Origin: a virus
DNA: 35,865 nucleotides
Reading direction: 5' to 3' (one strand)
Virus record (IMG/VR): IMGVR_UViG_3300033153_010576
Coordinates: 1-35,865 of that record
The notes under the pieces are model-generated. The model was not told the DNA's origin. It was given only the letters and a program-made list of their open reading frames with translations, and searched no databases. Below, one piece after another: positions 22,479-32,158 of the stretch (within the stretch, counting starts at the first letter, position 1; each line of letters opens with the position of its first letter). The position numbers and the translations under genes are program-made.

Positions 22479-22562
22479 AACTTCGGTGGCAGAGCTAGGC
22501 AACCTAGGCAACCTACTCCAGGAACTGGAATTAATTTTAATATGGCAGAGCATAGATTATAA
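22479..22562 (+). other. In-frame 27-codon extension past the stop of the 201-aa protein
   Basis: After the TAA at 22476-22478 the same frame continues NFGGRARQPRQP..., then PTPGTGINFNMAEHRL, and stops at 22560-22562, immediately before the GGAAGGAG of the next gene. It includes a tandem AGGCAACCT duplication at 22498-22515. Neighbouring genes in this operon have almost no spacing, so the later stop fits the packing better. Possible explanations are stop-codon readthrough, a recent nonsense mutation or a sequencing error. Confidence 0.4.
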
Positions 22563-22577
22563 GGAAGGAGTTTAAAA

Positions 22578-24626
22578 ATGGCAACAGTTATACAAGGTGG
22601 ATTAGAAGGACCTACAGGCGCACAACTTGGACAAAATGCTTTTAGAAATTTACAACAAGGTGTCACCGCTGGTGTTCAGATTGGTGAAAATAAAAGACAA
22701 TTTAATGTCCAACAGAAGATGGCTGCTTTAGATAAACTTGCTGCTCAAACTGCAGGCGGTTATATGACACTTTTGCAGGGTAAAAATGGTAGTACTTTTG
22801 TTGATGAAATGTTTGGTGGACTTGGAGTTAGTAGTGCAACAAGGGAGAGGTTTAAGGAAACCTTTCTAAATGCGCCTCCTACTCCTCAAGCAATATATGA
22901 AAGGGATCTTTCACTTTTTATGCTTAGTCTTCAGAAAGGCTCTGGTGAAGCTGCTGCTCAAGAAGCTTTAGACTCTATAGAGCAGGCAAGAAGCAATGCT
23001 CAAAGTGATGCTACTCAGCCTGTTGAGGCTTCTCCTGGAGGAACTCCAGTAGGTAATGAGGTTAATTTACCCAGTGAGGTACAACAAAGCGTAGTACCGA
23101 CTGAAGAAATACAGCCAATTAGAAATCAACTTATAAGAACTATATCTGATGGAATTAGAAATGATCCAGCATTACAAGGAATTACAGATTTAGCATCGTT
23201 AGAATTTACTCCGGAACTTAAAAATAAAGTTCAAACTATTATAAATACTACCCTGCAGACCTATTTAAAAGGTGAAAATTTAAGTGATGCGGACAGAAAA
23301 ATAATTACTGATATGCAAGGTTCTATAGATGTAACACAAGCGTACAAATGGTCACAAGGAATTGATTTACCTGGAATAGAGCAACCTCCTGATACTCATA
23401 TAACTAAAACTACAACTACTAATCCTATTTCAGTTCTAGCAGGACAATTAGATATTACTAATGTTCCTATAAAAAATGAAGGAGAAAGTGATGTAGATTT
23501 TGGAAACAGAGTAGGTGATTATGTCAATTCAATAATTCCAAGAAGTGCAGAATTTGGTCGTGGAGATGAAGGAGTTACTCTTCCTAATGGAACAAAACTT
23601 ACTCCACAGCAAGCAACAACAACAAGACAACAGATTATTTGGAATTTAGAAAATGGTAAAGATCCAGGATATATTCCAACCCCTAAAGAAAAAGAAGACC
23701 TTCCTTTTTGGAAAGAAGGTTATGTTTATGGTCAACAAGACTCTGGAACTTATTCAAGTACTGTTCCAGAAAAGAAAGTTGATGCGCTTTCAAGTGAATA
23801 CACAGCTGTTGTTAATGATGTTAATTCAGAACTTGCAGCTAATGGAGTTGTATCTGCTCAAACTGCACAAAGAACTAAAGTTAAAGTAAATAAGATTTTA
23901 AAGTTTAGAGATTATGATCTTGCAGAGGAAAATACTCCGGAAGGTAATGCACAAAGAGAAGAAATTCTTACTAGATTTAATGCAATGATTAATGATCCGA
24001 ATGCCTTGAGAGCTATGGCAATTGGTATGCCTGAATCTGCTGCAGCACTCTTAACAGTCGCAGATCAAGTAAGGCAGGAAAAACAACTTGCAGATCCAGA
24101 CTCAATGCTCAATCAAAACTTAGCTTTAGAGCAGGCAAAGCTTCAATTACAATTTCAAAAACTTGGTCTTGATATGCAAAAAGCTCAAGCAGATTTTATT
24201 GCACAGTCTATAAAGCTTGGAATTAACTTAACGGATATGGATCAAAATACTTTTCAAAAAGCTGTTCTTTGGTCAATGAGAGGGGAACCAATGCTTTCCC
24301 ATGAAGATAGACTTCTTCTTGAAGATGCTAAAGTTAATATGGATGCTCTAATAAAAGATGTAGGTCCTAATGTAGTTAATAGAAAGGATTTTTTAGCCTG
24401 GCTTGATATTATGAATGGACTTATGAATAAAGCTACAGGTACAGATGGACTTAAATATGTTAGTGAAAAAAATTATGGTTGGTTTGGAGCATTTGATATC
24501 TTTGTAAAAGATACAACTCCTTTTAATGTACTTGGAACAAATGAAGTAGACCCAGCAGCAACAGTAACAGAAGAAGTACCAATTTCAGAAGATGAAAGAG
24601 CTTTAGAAGCAGAGATACCACAATAA
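22578..24626 (+). CDS. Putative internal virion/ejection protein, 682 aa
   Basis: A large, mostly helical, Gln/Ala-rich protein. The N-terminus (MATVIQGGLEGPTGAQLGQN) is flexible, residues about 450-560 form a long coiled-coil-like region (LEQAKLQLQFQKLGLDMQKA), and the C-terminus is acidic. It has no signal peptide or recognised enzymatic motif. Position between the 201-aa and 1677-aa proteins matches the second injected protein of the podovirus internal core, which helps build the DNA channel across the cell envelope. The function is inferred from order and composition. Confidence 0.7.
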   Translation: MATVIQGGLEGPTGAQLGQNAFRNLQQGVTAGVQIGENKRQFNVQQKMAALDKLAAQTAGGYMTLLQGKNGSTFVDEMFGGLGVSSATRERFKETFLNAPPTPQAIYERDLSLFMLSLQKGSGEAAAQEALDSIEQARSNAQSDATQPVEASPGGTPVGNEVNLPSEVQQSVVPTEEIQPIRNQLIRTISDGIRNDPALQGITDLASLEFTPELKNKVQTIINTTLQTYLKGENLSDADRKIITDMQGSIDVTQAYKWSQGIDLPGIEQPPDTHITKTTTTNPISVLAGQLDITNVPIKNEGESDVDFGNRVGDYVNSIIPRSAEFGRGDEGVTLPNGTKLTPQQATTTRQQIIWNLENGKDPGYIPTPKEKEDLPFWKEGYVYGQQDSGTYSSTVPEKKVDALSSEYTAVVNDVNSELAANGVVSAQTAQRTKVKVNKILKFRDYDLAEENTPEGNAQREEILTRFNAMINDPNALRAMAIGMPESAAALLTVADQVRQEKQLADPDSMLNQNLALEQAKLQLQFQKLGLDMQKAQADFIAQSIKLGINLTDMDQNTFQKAVLWSMRGEPMLSHEDRLLLEDAKVNMDALIKDVGPNVVNRKDFLAWLDIMNGLMNKATGTDGLKYVSEKNYGWFGAFDIFVKDTTPFNVLGTNEVDPAATVTEEVPISEDERALEAEIPQ

Positions 24627-24640
24627 AAAAGGAGTAAAAA

Positions 24641-27600
24641 ATGAATTTACAAACTTTTGCAGATCTTAAACTATTAGAGAATGATCCAAGATTTACAAAC
24701 TTAACTTATAGTGCACAAGTAAGATTAAGAACTAAAGCTTTCACTAAAATTGCAAGAACAGATCCAAGATTTTTAAACTTACAAACTCAAGCTAAAGATC
24801 GTCTTATGCGAAAGTATATTTTTCAACCTCCAAAGTTTGAAGATCCTAATGTTCAAGAGTATGCAAGTACACTCTATAAACAAGCTACAAGTAAAAATCC
24901 TGCAGAGAAAGAATTTTTTAATAATATTCTTGAGTCTACAGCGTTTGAAAAAGGGATGGCACAGAACTTAATTCCTAAATTATTATATAAATTAGATGAA
25001 GGTTTACAAAAGTTAAAATATAACTTAACCGGAGAAGGACCCACATACAATGCTCCACTAGCTCATGCAGCATATGGAGCTGAGAAAAATAAATTTATGA
25101 CGTTTGTAGAATACTTAATTTCGCCTAGTAAACAACAAACAAAAACTTTTAATCAAATGCAAGCTGCTGGAAACACTGCAGGATTTATAACTGATCTTCT
25201 TGTAATGTATGGAAATCCTGGGAATATGGCTATAACTACTGCGCTTAAAGGTGCAGGTAAATGGGCTGCAAGTAAATGGGCTACAACAAGAGCTGCCAAT
25301 TGGGCTTTAAAAAAATTAGCTCCAATGATCCTAGAAACTACTTTTGAAGGTTTTCAAGGTGTTTGGAGAGATAATGCAATTCGTATGTTCGATGGAGAAA
25401 CTCTTTCAGAAATTCAGGCAGATGCAGTTAATACACAACTTAAAAGTTTTGGTGAATGGGCTGCAATGGATTACCTTATTAATTTAAGTATTATGCAGGC
25501 AGTTCCTCTTTTTAGACTTGCAAAGCAAGCTCTTTTTAATTCAAAAGCTGTAAAGAAAGTTTTCAAACTTGATCCAAAACAGTTAACAAAAGCAATTGAT
25601 GATTTTACTTCTGGTAAAATGCCAAAAGCACTCTATGATCAATTACCTGAAGTTACAAAGGATCACTTAAAAGCAATTAAAAATTCTCAAACTGCTGCAA
25701 CACTTGGCTTGGAGGCAGGACCATTCCATAGAACAGTCTTAGCAGGAGATAGAGGGTACTTAAATGTTTTAGAAAATGCAGATGGTACTTATAGGACAAG
25801 GATTAAAAATTCTAATGATGCTCCCAAAATGTATGGAAGCTTAAGAGAAGTTCAGGATGCAGTCTCAATAGAAGTAAATAAAGTTGCAAAGTCCTTAACA
25901 GGCGATGCAGCAGATGCTTTTAAACAAGAATATGGTTGGATAATGAACTATGAGAATCTTGGAACTAAACTTGATGATACTCTTGATATGTTTACAGAGG
26001 GTAAAAGACCAAAAGAATTTGTTTCTCAAACAAAAAGAAGTGCAATCTCATTTAGTGAAATGCAACAAGATATCCAGAGAGTTACAAACTCTGGAGGATT
26101 TGCAAAAGAATTTCCAATTATTCTTGATGATGTAGGAAGAAAAGTTGTACAGAATAATGGAACTCTTTTTTCAGATATATCCCATAAAGGCCTAAGTGTT
26201 GGAGATTTTGGAACAGACAAAGCCTATATAAGTATTTTAAATCCTGCGGATCAACAAACTTATTTAAGGGCAACACAAAAAGCAGAAGGTCTCATAAAGC
26301 AGGGAACGAAGGGAACAGTTCCGGAAGTAAGAGCCTCACTTTTGGTTGGAGAAGGCTTTGATGGCGCAATTCTGGATAATATTGGAAATGCAGTTGAAAC
26401 CTTTTATCCGAATAGAATAAAAATACTAAGTGAAAATATAAATCCGGTTACTGGAAAAAATACTACAGGTCCAGTAGTGAAGAAAACTAATGTTAAAAAT
26501 GTTGCACAAGTTTCAGAAACATTCTCAACTTCCCTACCCCTGGACAAGGTTGTAAAAGATCCTCAAAGTTTAGGGTTACTCCTTTCTAAACTTGGAAATA
26601 ACTTAGACTCTACAAGTATTAAAAATCTTGGGGATGCCTACATTAAGAATCTTGGTGGAGCTTCTGATTTAAAAATTAAAGTTTCTAATAACCTTGATGG
26701 TTTTGTTTTTAGAAAAGGTGATGAACTTATAATTCCTAACCAACTCTTAACTCCAAAAGCTAAGAGTACTTTCATTAAAACTTTTACAAAAAATCTTGAT
26801 GAAATTGCAGGAACAGTAGGAAACTCAAAGAGAATTTCAAAACTTGCAGATAAACTTGAAGCTAAAGGAAAACTTGGAACTTACACACCGCCACTCGGAA
26901 AATTAAGTGAACAGTTAAAATGGGTAAGTGATATAGTTAAAAGTGGTGATGGAGTTTTAACAAGTAAAGGAGCAGAGTACATAATGACTCTCCCGGGAAA
27001 AGATCCAATGATCTTTAATACTCTCCAGGAAGTTACAGATCGTTTTATAAAAGAAACTATTACTCCTGCACAATTAAAAAGTTCTCTTTCTTTTGATGGG
27101 CAAAAACTTATAAAAGTTGGAGACAAGTTTCAAATACGAGAAGGTTCAAAGGTAATTGCAGAAAGTAATTCAATAGCAGACTTACTAAGTAAAGCAAATA
27201 TACAGCCAAAATTAGATATAAGATTCTCCCCGGATATAATCTCAATCAGTCCAACCTCTGCAAATATGACCTACTCCAATGTAGGAGCTACCGGAAGTAA
27301 TGGAGCAATAAGGAGATTCCTAAGTAAATATGCTGACTACTCAATTATGGACAGACTAACTAAAGTAGGGGAAACTAAACTTGGTAGTCTTTACAAAGAT
27401 GTAGATTCAACATTCAGAGTTACTATGCCAGGATACGGAATAGACGAAGTTTTTGGAACTGCACAAGAAGCAAGAAAGTTTATGAACTCTTGGGATTCAA
27501 CAACCAACTTAAAGAAACTCTCACAGAAAAAAGGACTTGTCTTTAATTATGAGGATGGTCAGTACGTTGTTAGAGAGGCTGGAAAGACTTTTAAGTTCAA

Positions 27601-29674
27601 TAGTAAAGAAGACCTCGGAAAATTTTTTAAAGACTCCTATCCTGATCCTCAGGGACTTAAAGATATTTTAGGCGCAACTGATGATGAAGTTTTGGCAGCC
27701 CAGGCATATCTTAAAGGAAAAAAATATGTAGATTTTATGGAAGCGGAAAAACCCTGGACTTTGGTTGATCCAGATGGTAATCGAACTTTAGAACCTTTAA
27801 GTATGTGGAGAGGAATAGCTCAGGCATGGCAACCATTTGGTGACTGGTTTTATAAAACTGCAAGACAAATCGGACTCCCTGAAATAATGCCTCTATATAG
27901 AGGAATTGAAACCGGACAAAGAGCTACAAAAGCTGCAGTAAATGAAGGTAATAAAATTATTTCATCCCTTCTTTCAGATGGTAATGGAAAACTTTTTTCA
28001 GCAGAAGCCAGAAGGAACATATATTATGCTCTTGCTAATGAAGATCCAGGAAAATATAATAAAGTCCTTAAAGATTTTAAACTCAACTCTGAACATACAG
28101 ATGCTATTGAAAAAATCAGAAACTTTTTAGGTAAAGATTCACAATCAGGGCTTTTCAAAAAGTTTGGTATTGACCCAAAACTATGGATAGAAAAATACGC
28201 TCCACGAATTAAAAAATGGACAGCAAATAATACACATAGAGTTAATTCCATAACTCAAGGAGATTTACTTAGGGAAGTTTTTGGAGATGGTGGAATACCT
28301 AAAGGAGTAGGATTTTGGGCTGATAATGAAAGAGCTTCAGAATTAATTAGAATGACAATTGATGATGATATACTTTCAGTTCTTACTCGATACAATACTC
28401 AAGGACATAAGAAACTTTTTTTAGACCCTCATTGGAAAAATCTTGACAATTACCTTACTGCAAATAAAGGAAAAATCCCTGATGCTATGCAGATAAGACT
28501 TAATGTGTATCGGGAACAAGTAATGGGAATTCACTATTCTAATGGGGAATTAATGGTAAGAGAGTTTGGAAAAAAACTTATGACAAGTTTAGCTAAAGGA
28601 GATTTAAAAGCTGTTGCAGCAGGGCAAGATATGATTTCTCAGATGTATGCTCTAAACTATATGACGACAATGGGATGGAGACCTTACTTGGCAATAAGAA
28701 ATATGCTTCAACCTTATACAACTCTTGCACCTCGTTTTGGAATTCCAGTAGTAAATGATGCAGTCAAATACGTTGCAGAACATACCGCAGAAGCTATAGA
28801 AAATTTACATCGTGTTGGTTTAATTGGAAATGCAGCACCAACTATGCACTTAGGAGAAGTGGCAGATACACTTGTAAAGGAACTTACTCATAAATCTCTT
28901 AAAATGTTTGGAAGATCAGATTCTATAACAAGAGCAATATCTTTTCAGACAGCTAAAATACAGCTTACTGATGCAATTACAAAATGGGATAAAGGAATTT
29001 TAAAAAATACAGATCAATTTATTAATTACTCCGGGCTTAATCTAATTGATGAGGACTTAATACCAGAAGTTATGAAACATATAGAGGCAAAACAATATGA
29101 TGCAGCAATTGATATTTACGGAAAAACAATCACAGAAGATACTATGTTTGCTTACCGTGCAGCACAAAGTCCAATGATGTTCAAGGGACTTGTGGGTAAA
29201 CTTTTTGGTCAATATGGAACTTACTCAGCCGGATGGCGAGGAAATATGTGGAAAGGACTTTCCAGGGGGACTAAAGGTCAGAGAATTGCCTACATAGGTA
29301 GGTATCTTGCAAACACTTTAGCAATTGGAGGGGCTTTAAGTTTAGTTGGAGTAAATGGAAGAAACTTCTTACCTTTTGCACCAGCCGTCTTCACAGGTGG
29401 TCCCATGTTTGATGCAGCAATTACAGCTATAAAGGCAACAGACTTTCAATCTTATAAAGGAAAACAAGCAAGAGCAGAACTGGATCGTTACATACCCTTA
29501 CTTTCTCCAAAAAGTGCTTCACAGGGGAAGCTAAAGCTACAGACAGGAGTTTTTACTCCTTTCTCATACCAGGTAAAAGCAATCCAAAACTTCTTAGATT
29601 ATTCTAAAAAAAATCAACATTACCAGGCATGGTTAAGTCTAACTTCCGCACCTATTAGTCCTGATTGGGACTAA
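24641..29674 (+). CDS. Giant internal/ejected virion protein with possible ADP-ribosyltransferase-like domain
   Basis: 1677 aa, the largest gene. Residues 1-340 are helical, with a hydrophobic helix near 180-215. Residues about 500-593 have the shape of polyvalent-protein ADP-ribosyltransferase-like domains: AYISILNPAD, then EGFDGAILDN, then ETFYPNRIKIL. Five degenerate beta-beta-alpha units of about 30 residues follow the plan F/Y-x-V..G....F-x-S/T-x-x-E-hydrophobic, near 369-410, 776-802, 819-854, 920-952 and 969-1001. Residues 1050-1677 are a long helical conserved-looking region ending in a hydrophobic stretch (about 1560-1610). The protein is probably injected with the DNA. Its stop overlaps the opposing gene by four bases. 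Confidence 0.7.
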   Translation: MNLQTFADLKLLENDPRFTNLTYSAQVRLRTKAFTKIARTDPRFLNLQTQAKDRLMRKYIFQPPKFEDPNVQEYASTLYKQATSKNPAEKEFFNNILESTAFEKGMAQNLIPKLLYKLDEGLQKLKYNLTGEGPTYNAPLAHAAYGAEKNKFMTFVEYLISPSKQQTKTFNQMQAAGNTAGFITDLLVMYGNPGNMAITTALKGAGKWAASKWATTRAANWALKKLAPMILETTFEGFQGVWRDNAIRMFDGETLSEIQADAVNTQLKSFGEWAAMDYLINLSIMQAVPLFRLAKQALFNSKAVKKVFKLDPKQLTKAIDDFTSGKMPKALYDQLPEVTKDHLKAIKNSQTAATLGLEAGPFHRTVLAGDRGYLNVLENADGTYRTRIKNSNDAPKMYGSLREVQDAVSIEVNKVAKSLTGDAADAFKQEYGWIMNYENLGTKLDDTLDMFTEGKRPKEFVSQTKRSAISFSEMQQDIQRVTNSGGFAKEFPIILDDVGRKVVQNNGTLFSDISHKGLSVGDFGTDKAYISILNPADQQTYLRATQKAEGLIKQGTKGTVPEVRASLLVGEGFDGAILDNIGNAVETFYPNRIKILSENINPVTGKNTTGPVVKKTNVKNVAQVSETFSTSLPLDKVVKDPQSLGLLLSKLGNNLDSTSIKNLGDAYIKNLGGASDLKIKVSNNLDGFVFRKGDELIIPNQLLTPKAKSTFIKTFTKNLDEIAGTVGNSKRISKLADKLEAKGKLGTYTPPLGKLSEQLKWVSDIVKSGDGVLTSKGAEYIMTLPGKDPMIFNTLQEVTDRFIKETITPAQLKSSLSFDGQKLIKVGDKFQIREGSKVIAESNSIADLLSKANIQPKLDIRFSPDIISISPTSANMTYSNVGATGSNGAIRRFLSKYADYSIMDRLTKVGETKLGSLYKDVDSTFRVTMPGYGIDEVFGTAQEARKFMNSWDSTTNLKKLSQKKGLVFNYEDGQYVVREAGKTFKFNSKEDLGKFFKDSYPDPQGLKDILGATDDEVLAAQAYLKGKKYVDFMEAEKPWTLVDPDGNRTLEPLSMWRGIAQAWQPFGDWFYKTARQIGLPEIMPLYRGIETGQRATKAAVNEGNKIISSLLSDGNGKLFSAEARRNIYYALANEDPGKYNKVLKDFKLNSEHTDAIEKIRNFLGKDSQSGLFKKFGIDPKLWIEKYAPRIKKWTANNTHRVNSITQGDLLREVFGDGGIPKGVGFWADNERASELIRMTIDDDILSVLTRYNTQGHKKLFLDPHWKNLDNYLTANKGKIPDAMQIRLNVYREQVMGIHYSNGELMVREFGKKLMTSLAKGDLKAVAAGQDMISQMYALNYMTTMGWRPYLAIRNMLQPYTTLAPRFGIPVVNDAVKYVAEHTAEAIENLHRVGLIGNAAPTMHLGEVADTLVKELTHKSLKMFGRSDSITRAISFQTAKIQLTDAITKWDKGILKNTDQFINYSGLNLIDEDLIPEVMKHIEAKQYDAAIDIYGKTITEDTMFAYRAAQSPMMFKGLVGKLFGQYGTYSAGWRGNMWKGLSRGTKGQRIAYIGRYLANTLAIGGALSLVGVNGRNFLPFAPAVFTGGPMFDAAITAIKATDFQSYKGKQARAELDRYIPLLSPKSASQGKLKLQTGVFTPFSYQVKAIQNFLDYSKKNQHYQAWLSLTSAPISPDWD

Positions 29675-29847
29675 TGGGGGACTTTTATGGAAGTATAAAT
29701 GGTCAGAAATGTGTAGTAAAGCGTAACTATAAACCATCCAACACATCCTAAGTAAAATCTCCATTTTGTGATATGTTTAAAATCATTTTTTAAAATGATT
29801 GCAAAACAAAGGCCAACAAATAAATAAATAAAAATACATAATATCAT
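29671..29847 (-). CDS. Small two-helix membrane protein, 58 aa
   Basis: Begins MILCIFIYLFVGLCFAIIL, a hydrophobic helix, then a short basic loop (KNDFKHITKWR) and a second hydrophobic helix, ending YTSIKVPH. The ATG overlaps the last base of the upstream stop (TAATG) and has AGGAGG seven bases upstream, so it is a well-formed gene although short. It is the last gene of the right-hand leftward operon and overlaps the end of the giant virion gene tail to tail. A second holin or an envelope-acting early protein is possible. Confidence 0.75.
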   Translation of the reverse strand: MILCIFIYLFVGLCFAIILKNDFKHITKWRFYLGCVGWFIVTLYYTFLTIYTSIKVPH

Positions 29848-30770
29848 TAACTATCCTCCTTGAACTTTTTAATTAAAGCTCTAACTGGTACATTTGAAAT
29901 TATAACTCTTTTCTTTTTTATAAAACCAAGTAAATCTACTCTTCCAAACAGACCGTCTGTTTCAAAAGTATACGAGTCCAAACTACTGGTATTAAAGTTT
30001 TTCTTCCCCTTTCTTAAAATAACTGAATGCTCCCTTAAGTCTGGAAGTTCTTCAATGTAAGCTCTCATTTCAGCCTTTAACTGCTTATTATACATCATAA
30101 CAGTTCCTGGAGTTACTCCAATAAGTTTTGCAATCTCAACTTGTTTTCCTGGAAGTTTAATTTCTGGATTATCCCTTAACCACTGTGCTACTCTACCAAA
30201 CTTTTTTCTAGGTCCAAACTTTTTACCTTTCATAAAAGCACCAGATTGTGCAACATTCATTTCACTTTCACGACCTAAAACTTTCATAGCTTTACTTACA
30301 GTTTTATGATCAATCCCAAGTGCTCTTCCTGCTGCTCTGCAGGAGCCAAACCTTTTATGGGCTGCAGCAATTTTACCAATACTTAAACTATTTTTAACAG
30401 ACTCCTGAATTGCATAATTAACATCGGCCTTAATGTATTGTCTAAACTCCTGAAAGATCCTATATAAAAGATCTTCATTTACTTCTTTTTCATAATCAAA
30501 ACCTCCATTATCTTCTTCCTCCGTACTCTTGATAGTTTCTCTAAATCTTCCGGAATTACACTTAGCAATTTTTATTAATGGATTAAATAAATCCGACCAG
30601 GCATCCTCAAGAGTATAAGGAAATTCACTTGTAAGTTTAATATTAAGCTTCTTGTCCAGTAAAACCGGAGCAGGTGTGTTTTTAGGAAAAATATCTAAAA
30701 TATCTTTCATCATATTTAGAGAATTTCCAACTTTGTGAAAACGCTTTTTAAACTCTGTCCAACTAATCAT
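29847..30770 (-). CDS. Putative DNA-binding protein with two helix-turn-helix segments
   Basis: 307 aa from the ATG at 30770, which overlaps the upstream stop by eight bases; the open frame extends further but inside the neighbouring gene. Residues about 131-165 (IAAAHKRFGSCRAAGRALGIDHKTVSKAMKVLG) and 207-235 (EIAKLIGVTPGTVMMYNKQL) each read as a helix-turn-helix with the G-ID/G-VT turn. Residues 83-100 are acidic. It follows the DUF3987-like ATPase and the polymerase, so a role in origin binding, replication control or late-gene activation is plausible. No recombinase or nuclease motif seen. Confidence 0.7.
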   Translation of the reverse strand: MISWTEFKKRFHKVGNSLNMMKDILDIFPKNTPAPVLLDKKLNIKLTSEFPYTLEDAWSDLFNPLIKIAKCNSGRFRETIKSTEEEDNGGFDYEKEVNEDLLYRIFQEFRQYIKADVNYAIQESVKNSLSIGKIAAAHKRFGSCRAAGRALGIDHKTVSKAMKVLGRESEMNVAQSGAFMKGKKFGPRKKFGRVAQWLRDNPEIKLPGKQVEIAKLIGVTPGTVMMYNKQLKAEMRAYIEELPDLREHSVILRKGKKNFNTSSLDSYTFETDGLFGRVDLLGFIKKKRVIISNVPVRALIKKFKEDS

Positions 30771-32148
30771 CTTTAGATTCCTTCTCCTCTTTGTTATGTT
30801 GCCATTTGTACTCTTCATCACCTTTACCAAGAGATCTTCTTTGATACTCTCCATGGTAATAAATGATTATTTTTCCTTCTTGTCGTAACTGTTCAATTGC
30901 AATATCAAGTTCTTTAACTAAGACCTTACGGTTTTGCATAACAACTCTTCTACAAACAAAACCTTTTGCCTCTATGTAGTCGCTAATTTTGTTTATAATC
31001 TTTTGAAAATCAGAAGCTACAAACTCATGAATAAGACTAACAGAAACACTGTAAGTTCTCTTCAAAAGATATTCAGCACTCTTAAGATCCTGCAATGAAA
31101 TTTCTTTAGTTGTATTATATCGTTGTGCAGAAAAAAGAAAAGCCAACTGACGAAGCTTAATGTCATACCTTGCCTTAAATCCTGCTTCACTTACATTATC
31201 TTCAAGTTCTTTAATATATCCGGCATACCATTTATCAAAATACTTATCTGCTTCGTCACTAAAATCATAGCCACCTTTAATATTTTCTGCTATCCATGCA
31301 AGTCCTTGCTGCAAGTGCTTTTTCCCTGGGCCATTCTTAACTTCAATTGGCTTCGAATATCGTCTTTCATTAACTGGACAGTAAACAATATTTGTTCTAC
31401 TTAAAAAACCATCATTTGAAGCACCAATTGGAATGCTCTCATGAAATTGTTGTGGGGTACAAGCTGCAAGAAGAGTGGTGTGCATATTTTTAAGAACTGT
31501 TTTTTCTCTTGCAAAAGTATCCGTACTCCACTCTTCATCACAATCATAAAGCTTAAGTAAATTAGTTATCATTCCTTCATTATAGGAAGCTTTACTCAAA
31601 AGTGAAGCAAGCTCACTAGCAATAATTAAAACCTCAGAAGTATACTTGTAAGTTAAGGGAGTTCCATTCTTTTTTTTCAATGGCTTACCTTTTTCATTAA
31701 CTAAAGGATAAGATCCAGGTTTAGGTTGTAATGTATCAAGAAGTTTTTCTGGAGTTACCTTACCTGCTATGACATGAAGTTTTTTAATTTCTTTCATGTT
31801 GGGGTCTGTAATAAAAGCAGAAAGGTTCTTTAAAAGTTTTGCAGTAATATTAACAGACGTACTTTTAAAAGCTCTCCCAGGTGGACCAACAAGAATGGTA
31901 TATAAATTGATATAAAGTTTATTAGGATCATACCATCGAAACCAGGCTTCCCTCTTAATCAGGGCACTCATAACTGTGAAACATCCCCAAAGATGAAAGA
32001 TTGTAGGCACACCAGTTCCCCTGGTTGCCAAGATAAAATCTGTAATAAACCCTTTCTCTTTAGGAATACAAAGATCAAAAGGTTCAGGTTCCCAAAATTG
32101 TTCCTCCTTTGGAATCTCTTCAAAAGGAACAGGTGGTTTTTGTTTCAT
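30763..32148 (-). CDS. DUF3987-type P-loop ATPase, probable replication helicase/primase-like protein
   Basis: 461 aa. Walker A GPPGRAFKST (residues 88-97) follows the LYINLYTILV strand, a candidate Walker B VLIIASELASL lies at 173-183, a sensor-like TTLLAACTP at 224-232, and a likely arginine finger in GFLSRTNIVY (R251). This is the plan of DUF3987 proteins, found in many phage replication modules and related to RecA/DnaB-like ATPases. The C-terminal region (residues 380-461) is a winged-helix-like domain with a basic tail. The ATG at 32148 has AAGGA upstream and lies ten bases after the polymerase stop. It is the only helicase candidate in the window. Confidence 0.75.
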   Translation of the reverse strand: MKQKPPVPFEEIPKEEQFWEPEPFDLCIPKEKGFITDFILATRGTGVPTIFHLWGCFTVMSALIKREAWFRWYDPNKLYINLYTILVGPPGRAFKSTSVNITAKLLKNLSAFITDPNMKEIKKLHVIAGKVTPEKLLDTLQPKPGSYPLVNEKGKPLKKKNGTPLTYKYTSEVLIIASELASLLSKASYNEGMITNLLKLYDCDEEWSTDTFAREKTVLKNMHTTLLAACTPQQFHESIPIGASNDGFLSRTNIVYCPVNERRYSKPIEVKNGPGKKHLQQGLAWIAENIKGGYDFSDEADKYFDKWYAGYIKELEDNVSEAGFKARYDIKLRQLAFLFSAQRYNTTKEISLQDLKSAEYLLKRTYSVSVSLIHEFVASDFQKIINKISDYIEAKGFVCRRVVMQNRKVLVKELDIAIEQLRQEGKIIIYYHGEYQRRSLGKGDEEYKWQHNKEEKESKDD

Positions 32149-32158
32149 AATTTTTCCT

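Noticed and set aside
22144-22666. Several frames on both strands over the 201-aa protein and the start of the 682-aa protein
   Set aside because: Cys/Leu-rich shadow products without ribosome binding sites; the repetitive Gln-rich gene keeps other frames open.
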